Source of the DNA: Planctomycetaceae bacterium
GTDB lineage: Bacteria > Planctomycetota > Planctomycetia > Pirellulales > UBA1268
Assembly: GCA_947453875.1 (NCBI GenBank)
Contig: CANGIH010000126.1
Location: 1-6,950 of the forward strand
DNA length: 6,950 nt
Direction: 5' to 3'
Shown: piece by piece, positions 1 through 4,390 of the stretch
Numbering within the stretch: position 1 is the first letter of the stretch
Layout of the letters: each line of letters opens with the position of its first letter
Position numbers and translations under genes: made by a program
Notes under the pieces: model-generated
What the model was told of the DNA's origin: nothing
Seen by the model: the letters and a program-made list of their open reading frames with translations, nothing else
Databases searched by the model: none

Positions 1-59
1 CCCCCGGGACTGAACCGATGACCGGCCACCGGGCCCCGTCTTCGCCCGCGGCGGGAGGC

Positions 60-65
60 TAGACT
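60..65 (+). promoter_or_regulatory. Weak -10-like box upstream of the kinase gene
   Basis: TAGACT matches the bacterial -10 consensus TATAAT at four of six positions, including the first, second and last bases. It lies 23 bp before the kinase start codon, which would give a very short 5' leader. No good -35 box is seen at the right distance; the region around 38-43 is a poor match. The rest of 1-88 shows nothing recognisable apart from a GGAG at 75-78, ten bases before the ATG. This is a sequence match only. Confidence 0.25.
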
Positions 66-88
66 CTCGGGAGCGGAGCCACGCGACG

Positions 89-1606
89 ATGCAACCGACC
101 ACAGCCGAGGAATTTGCCCATCTCGCCCAGGAGCTGGAGCTGGTCAGCGCCGCCGACCTGCAGACCGCCTGGGCAGAACTGGGGGGGCACAATGTCCCCG
201 TCGAGGACCTCGGCAATCATCTCCTCCGCCGCGAGGTGATCACCGGCTACCAGCTCGACCGCCTCCGCCGTGGCGACCGGCGCGGTTACTTCTTCGGCTC
301 TGCCAAAATTCTCTATCAGGTGGGCGCCGGTTCGTTCGCCCGCGTCTATCGGGCGGTGAACGTCAACAACGGCACGATGCTCGCCGTCAAGGTGCTTCGC
401 AACCGCTTTACCCAGGACGCGGAGAAGTGCCGCTGGTTCCGCCGCGAAGGGGAGATGGGGAGGCTCGTCCGCCATCCCAACATCTGCGCGATCGAGGATG
501 TCGGCCAGGAAAACAATTCCATCTACATCACGATGGAGTTCGTCGAGGGGCAGACGCTCCGCGAACTGATCAAGATCCGCGGTGCGATCGACCCGGGTCG
601 GGCGATCAACCTCCTTGACCAGATGTGCGGTGGGCTCGAGTACGCGCACCGCCGCGGCATGACCCACGGCGACATCAAGGCCTCCAACGTGCTCGTCTCC
701 TCGGTGGGGCAGGTGAAGTTGGTCGATTTCGGCCTGGCCCGCATCGACGCCGACACCGCCGACAAGGCCCTGGGCAACACGAAGACCGACAAGGGGGAGA
801 ATCTCCGCACGCTCGATTACGCCACGCTCGAGAAGCTCGCCGGCATGAAGGATGACGGCATCCGCAGCGACATCTACTTCCTCGGGACGATGGGCTATAT
901 CGCGCTGTCGGGCGCTTCGGCGCTGGTCGAATCGCGTGATCGGGCCGTTCGCGCCGATCCCCGCCGCTACACCTCCGTCGTGCCGCTCCACACCCGTGCT
1001 CCGGGGGTGCCGCGCGACATCATCGACGTGATCAATAGGATGATGCATCTCGACCCGATGGAGCGGTTCCAGACGGTGTCGGATGCCCGTCGGGCGCTCG
1101 AGCCACTCCTCGAGAAATACCCGATCGGCACCGGGCTCACCGGAACCGATCATGCCGCGGCGACGGGCGCCCAGGCAGCCGGGGAAGCGGCGACGGTGGC
1201 CGAGCCCCCCCCCGCAAATCCGTCCAAGAAGCGGGCGATCATGCTTGTCGAGACGACCGGGCGGGCCCAGCAGCAGCTCAAGGATTTCTTCGGCAAGCTC
1301 GGCTTCCGGGTGCTGCTCACGGAAAACCCGCAGCGGGCGCTCGCCCGGTTCTCCACGACCCCTCTCCCCGCCGATTGCCTGGTGATCAGCACGCAGTCAC
1401 TCGGCGACGAGGCGATCGACGCCTTCAACAAGCTCACGACCGACCCGTTCTTCTCGCAGGTTCCGGCGATTCTCCTGGTGGGCCAGAAGCAGCGGGAACT
1501 GGTCGAAAAGGCGGTGCTCGACGAGCGTCGCAGGGTGCTCGTCACACCGTTCCACACCCGGCAGATCACCGACATGCTCGGCGAACTCGTGGGCGAGTCG
1601 GGCTGA
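89..1606 (+). CDS. Hanks-type Ser/Thr protein kinase with C-terminal degenerate receiver-like domain
   Basis: This is a 505-residue cytosolic protein kinase with no signal peptide or membrane segment. Residues 1-66 form a helical module ending in 'ITGYQLDRLRRG', a style common before kinase domains in planctomycetes. The kinase domain spans about 72-342. It has glycine-rich loop GAGSFARV (79-86), lysine K101, the likely alpha-C glutamate E120, catalytic motif HGD (193-195, D195) with N200, DFG (213-215), the 'SDIY' aspartate D261 and R326. Catalytic residues are retained, so activity is plausible. However HRD reads HGD, and the usual GTP-x-Y-x-APE stretch reads RTLDYATLE (240-248). An Ala/Pro-rich linker (about 345-380) carries a nine-C tract. 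Residues 381-503 have a receiver-like pattern of strands and helices but lack the phosphoacceptor Asp and the conserved Lys. The ATG is preceded by GGAG with ten bases of spacing. The substrate is unknown. A 247-bp gap separates it from the ATP-grasp operon, so co-regulation is only a possibility. Confidence 0.93.
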   Translation: MQPTTAEEFAHLAQELELVSAADLQTAWAELGGHNVPVEDLGNHLLRREVITGYQLDRLRRGDRRGYFFGSAKILYQVGAGSFARVYRAVNVNNGTMLAVKVLRNRFTQDAEKCRWFRREGEMGRLVRHPNICAIEDVGQENNSIYITMEFVEGQTLRELIKIRGAIDPGRAINLLDQMCGGLEYAHRRGMTHGDIKASNVLVSSVGQVKLVDFGLARIDADTADKALGNTKTDKGENLRTLDYATLEKLAGMKDDGIRSDIYFLGTMGYIALSGASALVESRDRAVRADPRRYTSVVPLHTRAPGVPRDIIDVINRMMHLDPMERFQTVSDARRALEPLLEKYPIGTGLTGTDHAAATGAQAAGEAATVAEPPPANPSKKRAIMLVETTGRAQQQLKDFFGKLGFRVLLTENPQRALARFSTTPLPADCLVISTQSLGDEAIDAFNKLTTDPFFSQVPAILLVGQKQRELVEKAVLDERRRVLVTPFHTRQITDMLGELVGESG

Positions 1607-1678
1607 AGCGACGCGCACGGCGCAACGCTCCCGTCCCGCTCCATTCGGAGTGCAGGCGTGCTTGTCGACGCGGCAGGG

Positions 1679-1707
1679 TTCCTTCGCGGCCTGCGGCGCG
1701 GTAGAGT
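1679..1707 (+). promoter_or_regulatory. Possible promoter for the ATP-grasp operon
   Basis: A -10-like TAGAGT lies at 1702-1707. A poor -35-like TTCCTT lies at 1679-1684, with a 17-bp spacer. The -10-like box resembles the TAGACT in front of the kinase gene. It also sits in the loop between an imperfect inverted pair, GCCTGCG (1689-1695) and CGCAGGC (1726-1732). In DNA this GC-rich, such a pair can arise by chance. If the promoter is real, the operon has a leader of about 140 nt. No terminator is visible after the kinase stop codon, so read-through from the kinase gene is equally possible. Confidence 0.22.
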
Positions 1708-1736
1708 GCTGCTGTTTCAGGAGCGCGCAGGCGGCG

Positions 1737-1764
1737 CGTTGCTGGAATCCCCGCCAGAGCAACG
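1737..1764 (+). other. Hairpin in the leader of the ATP-grasp gene
   Basis: CGTTG-CTGG (1737-1745) pairs with CCAG (1754-1757) and CAACG (1760-1764). That makes nine base pairs, an eight-base loop (1746-1753) and a two-base bulge (AG, 1758-1759). A C-rich, pyrimidine-rich stretch follows, not a T tract, so it does not look like an intrinsic terminator. It lies downstream of the candidate promoter and would be part of the leader RNA. Its role is unknown. Confidence 0.35.
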
Positions 1765-1826
1765 TTCCTTCCCCCCTCGCTCTCCGCCCCGGCCCCCTTT
1801 CTTCTGGAGGGTGCCGGCGCGGCAAT

Positions 1827-1844
1827 CGGTGTTTTCCGACACCG
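1827..1844 (+). promoter_or_regulatory. Small hairpin at the expected ribosome-binding position
   Basis: CGGTGT (1827-1832) and ACACCG (1839-1844) form a perfect six-base-pair stem with a six-base loop. It ends nine bases before the ATG at 1854, where a Shine-Dalgarno sequence would normally lie. No such sequence is present there. The nearest good match, GGAGG at 1806-1810, is 43 bases upstream of the ATG and on the far side of the hairpin. The structure could affect translation initiation, or the gene may start without a Shine-Dalgarno sequence. Only the base pairing is seen directly. Confidence 0.3.
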
Positions 1845-1853
1845 CCCGCCGCC

Positions 1854-3317
1854 ATGGACCTTCGGTCGTACTCCACCGACGGCTACTGGGACGAACTTTT
1901 CGACGACAGCCTCGGTGCCCGCCCCGGCGCCGAACAACTCGTCCGTCGTCTCGCCGCCTTTTCCCACGGTGAATTGGCAGCCCGCCAGAGGGCGGCCGAC
2001 AAGGCCCTCCTCACGATGGGGATCACCTTCAACGTCTACGGTCACGAAGCCGGCACCGAGAAGATCTGGCCTTTCGACATCGTGCCGCGGGTGATCGACG
2101 CGACGGAGTGGATCCGGATCGAGCGGGGGCTCAAGCAGCGGATCCACGCGCTGAATCTCTTCATCGACGACGTCTACAACGGCCGGCGGATCGTCCGGGA
2201 CGGCATCGTGCCCGACTGGCTCGTCGACTCCGGAAAATGTTTCCGCGGGCCCTGTTCGGGGCTCACGCCTCCACGCGGGGTGTGGTGCCACATCACCGGC
2301 ACCGACCTGGTGCGCGGCGGCGACGGCTGCATGTACGTACTCGAGGACAACCTCCGCACCCCCTCGGGCGTGTCGTACGTGCTTGAGAATCGGGAGGTGA
2401 TGAAACGCACCTTCCCGCAACTCTTCGAAGGCCTGCGGGTCAGCCCCGTGGAGAACTATCCGGAGAAATTGCTGGCGATGCTTGAGTACGTCGCGCCGCC
2501 ACAGGCGCGCGATCCGACCGTCGTCGTCCTCACCCCCGGGATCTACAACTCGGCCTACTTCGAGCACAGCTTCCTCGCCCGGCAGATGGGCGTGGAACTT
2601 GTGCAGGGCTCCGACCTCGTCGTCCTCGACCGTAGGGTCTTCATGCGGACGACACGGGGGCTCAAACGCGTCGATGTGATCTACCGTCGGATCGACGACG
2701 ACTTCCTCGATCCGGCGGCGTTCCGTGCCGACTCGGTCGTCGGCGTGCCGGGGCTGATGGACGCCTACCGGGCGGGCAATGTGGCGCTCGTCAACGCCCC
2801 TGGCACCGGGATCGCCGACGACAAGGCGGTCTATGCCTACGTGCCACAGATCATCCGCTACTACCTCGGCGAGGACGCCATCCTTCCCAACGTGCCGACC
2901 TACGTCTGCGGGGAGCCGGATCAGTGCCGGCATGTCCTCTCGAAGCTCGACGAACTGGTGGTGAAACCTGCCAACGAATCGGGGGGTTACGGGATTGTTC
3001 TCGGGCCCCGCGCCACGCGACAGCAACTCGATGACTGCCGCGAACGTATCAAGGCCAACCCCCGCAACTTCGTCGCCCAACCAATGCTTGCCCTGTCGCG
3101 TGTGCCGACCGTCGTCGGTGATTCGCTCGAGGGGAGACATGTCGACCTCCGTCCCTTCATCCTCTACGGGGAGGAGATCTTCGTGCTCCCCGGCGGGCTG
3201 ACCCGCGTCGCCCTGGTGAAGGGTTCGCTCGTCGTCAATTCCTCGCAGGGAGGCGGCAGCAAGGACACCTGGGTCGTCCATCCCACCGGTGCGGAGCCCG
3301 CCGCGCCGGCCTCCTGA
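1854..3317 (+). CDS. Circularly permuted ATP-grasp protein (DUF404/DUF407 family)
   Basis: This 487-residue protein belongs to the circularly permuted ATP-grasp family, predicted to form amide or peptide bonds between a carboxylate and an amine using ATP. Family blocks appear in order: 'RQRAADKALLTMGITFNVYG' (44-63), 'YVLEDNLRTPSGVSYVLENR' (161-180), 'LTPGIYNSAYFEH' (226-238), 'DVIYRRIDDDFLDP' (274-287), 'NAPGTGIADDKAVYAYVP' (314-331), 'LVVKPANESGGYGI' (368-381, with K371 a likely nucleotide contact), 'RHVDLRPFILYG' (428-439) and 'LVVNSSQGGGSKDTW' (459-473). Its length is normal and nothing looks broken. The ATG is chosen because the family's N-terminal block begins just after it. The open frame continues upstream to about 1650, but that part is low-complexity and unlike the family. 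It sits 64 bp before the alpha-E gene, its usual partner. The natural substrate is not evident from sequence. It is cytosolic, with no signal peptide. Confidence 0.95.
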   Translation: MDLRSYSTDGYWDELFDDSLGARPGAEQLVRRLAAFSHGELAARQRAADKALLTMGITFNVYGHEAGTEKIWPFDIVPRVIDATEWIRIERGLKQRIHALNLFIDDVYNGRRIVRDGIVPDWLVDSGKCFRGPCSGLTPPRGVWCHITGTDLVRGGDGCMYVLEDNLRTPSGVSYVLENREVMKRTFPQLFEGLRVSPVENYPEKLLAMLEYVAPPQARDPTVVVLTPGIYNSAYFEHSFLARQMGVELVQGSDLVVLDRRVFMRTTRGLKRVDVIYRRIDDDFLDPAAFRADSVVGVPGLMDAYRAGNVALVNAPGTGIADDKAVYAYVPQIIRYYLGEDAILPNVPTYVCGEPDQCRHVLSKLDELVVKPANESGGYGIVLGPRATRQQLDDCRERIKANPRNFVAQPMLALSRVPTVVGDSLEGRHVDLRPFILYGEEIFVLPGGLTRVALVKGSLVVNSSQGGGSKDTWVVHPTGAEPAAPAS

Positions 3318-3369
3318 CGTCGTTCGATCCGACTTCCCAATCTTCCCCAGCCAGCCACCGTCCCGTCAC

Positions 3370-3373
3370 GAGG
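3370..3373 (+). promoter_or_regulatory. Shine-Dalgarno site for the alpha-E gene
   Basis: GAGG lies eight bases before the ATG at 3382. It supports that start over the in-frame GTG at 3289, which overlaps the ATP-grasp gene and would add residues unlike the family's N-terminus. Confidence 0.55.
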
Positions 3374-3381
3374 CCAGTCGC

Positions 3382-4362
3382 ATGCTCTCCCGCGTCGCCG
3401 ACAGTGTCTACTGGATGAACCGCCAGATCGAGCGGGCCGAGAACGTGGCCCGCGCGGTGGAGACGACGCTCGGCCTGGCCCTCGAGGGGACAGTCGATCC
3501 GGGGCGGCTGTGGAATGCGCTGGTGTGTGCGTTCGGCGATCAGACCGATTTCTGGGCGCGGCATGGGCTCGCCGATCAGGCGAGGGTGTTCGAATTCCTC
3601 GCCTTCGACCCAGCCAATCCCAACTCGATCTACTGTTGCCTGCAGGCGGCCCGCGAAAACGCACGCACGGTGCGTGACATGATCAGCTCCCCGATGTGGG
3701 AAGAGATCAACAAGTGTTATCTGTTCGTCCGAGGGGCCTCGGCGGCACGCGCCGACTTCGCCGATCCGCGTGAGTTTCTCGATGAGGTGAAGCGGGCCAG
3801 CCAACTGATCACCGGCGCCACCGACGCGACGATGTCGCATGGCGAATCGTGGCACTTTGCCCGCATGGGGCGGCTCCTCGAGCGGGCCGACAAGACGAGC
3901 CGGTTCCTCGACGTCGAGCACTTCTTCGGCGGGGCGCAGGGGGGAGGCCGCGATCCGGTGCAATGGTCGGCGGTGCTCGGCAGCGCCAGTGCCCTGGAGA
4001 TGTACCGCAAGCAGTATGGCGCGGTGTCGCGGCGCGACGCGGTGGAATTCCTCGTCCTCGACCGGGCCTTCCCGCGGGCGATGCACTTCTGCCTCATCAA
4101 GGGGGAGGAATCGCTCCTGGCGATCACCGGCGGTACGAAGGGGAGCTACTCCACCCCCGCCGAACAGCGACTCGGACGCCTGCGGGCCTCGCTCGATTAC
4201 GCCGACATCAACGAGATCCTCGGCAGCGACGCGAGCGGAGCGCCTGCCGGACTGCACGGCTGGATCGACGCCTTCCAATCGCGTCTCAACGCCGCCAACG
4301 ACGCCATCCACGACACCTTCTTCGCCCTGCGTCCAGCTGGAACCCTGGCCGAGGCCGGCTGA
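3382..4362 (+). CDS. Alpha-E domain protein (DUF403)
   Basis: This 326-residue protein is predicted to be all helical and matches the alpha-E family, named for a conserved Glu-Arg (ER) motif. It begins with the typical 'MLSRVADSVYWMNRQIERAE' (1-20). It also has 'YCCLQAARENARTVRDMIS' (84-102), 'MWEEIN' (105-110), 'WHFARMGRLLERADKTSRFL' (157-176) and 'VEFLVLDRAFPRAMHFCL' (221-238). The ER motif occurs twice, at E17-R18 and E167-R168, exactly 150 residues apart within similar surroundings. This suggests an internal duplication. Length is normal for the family. The biochemical role is not established. From its constant pairing with permuted ATP-grasp proteins it is inferred to be a partner subunit or scaffold of the ligase. 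The next gene begins 28 bp downstream with no terminator between, so the two are probably co-transcribed. No signal peptide or membrane helix is seen. Confidence 0.94.
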   Translation: MLSRVADSVYWMNRQIERAENVARAVETTLGLALEGTVDPGRLWNALVCAFGDQTDFWARHGLADQARVFEFLAFDPANPNSIYCCLQAARENARTVRDMISSPMWEEINKCYLFVRGASAARADFADPREFLDEVKRASQLITGATDATMSHGESWHFARMGRLLERADKTSRFLDVEHFFGGAQGGGRDPVQWSAVLGSASALEMYRKQYGAVSRRDAVEFLVLDRAFPRAMHFCLIKGEESLLAITGGTKGSYSTPAEQRLGRLRASLDYADINEILGSDASGAPAGLHGWIDAFQSRLNAANDAIHDTFFALRPAGTLAEAG

Positions 4363-4374
4363 TCCCAAGCCCCC

Positions 4375-4379
4375 GGGAG
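4375..4379 (+). promoter_or_regulatory. Shine-Dalgarno site deciding a TTG start
   Basis: GGGAG lies eleven bases before the TTG at 4391. No in-frame ATG occurs until about residue 157, well inside the conserved region. The site and the match to the family's N-terminus together support initiation at TTG. Confidence 0.5.
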
Positions 4380-4390
4380 CCTGCCATCCC

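Noticed and set aside
59..1153. Minus-strand open frame (364 codons) opposite the kinase
   Set aside because: The kinase motifs on the plus strand explain the region; the reverse frame is rich in His, Asp and Arg, as expected for a shadow.
1607..1660. Possible terminator after the kinase stop codon
   Set aside because: Only short GC-rich pairings such as AGCG/CGCT are present and no T tract follows, so no intrinsic terminator can be supported.
1650..1853. Upstream extension of the ATP-grasp open frame
   Set aside because: The extra residues are low-complexity and unlike the family N-terminus, which fits the ATG at 1854. The stretch also contains the candidate promoter and hairpins.
1811..1972. 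Short open frame from GTG at 1811 just after GGAGG
   Set aside because: The GGAGG directly abuts the GTG, leaving no usable spacing, and the product is an Arg-rich shadow of the ATP-grasp gene in another frame.
1566..3281. Long open frame on the minus strand (571 codons) opposite the ATP-grasp gene
   Set aside because: It is the antisense shadow of a well-matched family protein in GC-rich DNA. Its translation is low-complexity and resembles no family I recognise.
3289..3381. In-frame GTG at 3289 as start of the alpha-E gene
   Set aside because: It would overlap the ATP-grasp gene and add residues absent from the family; the ATG at 3382 has a good ribosome-binding site and the typical N-terminus.
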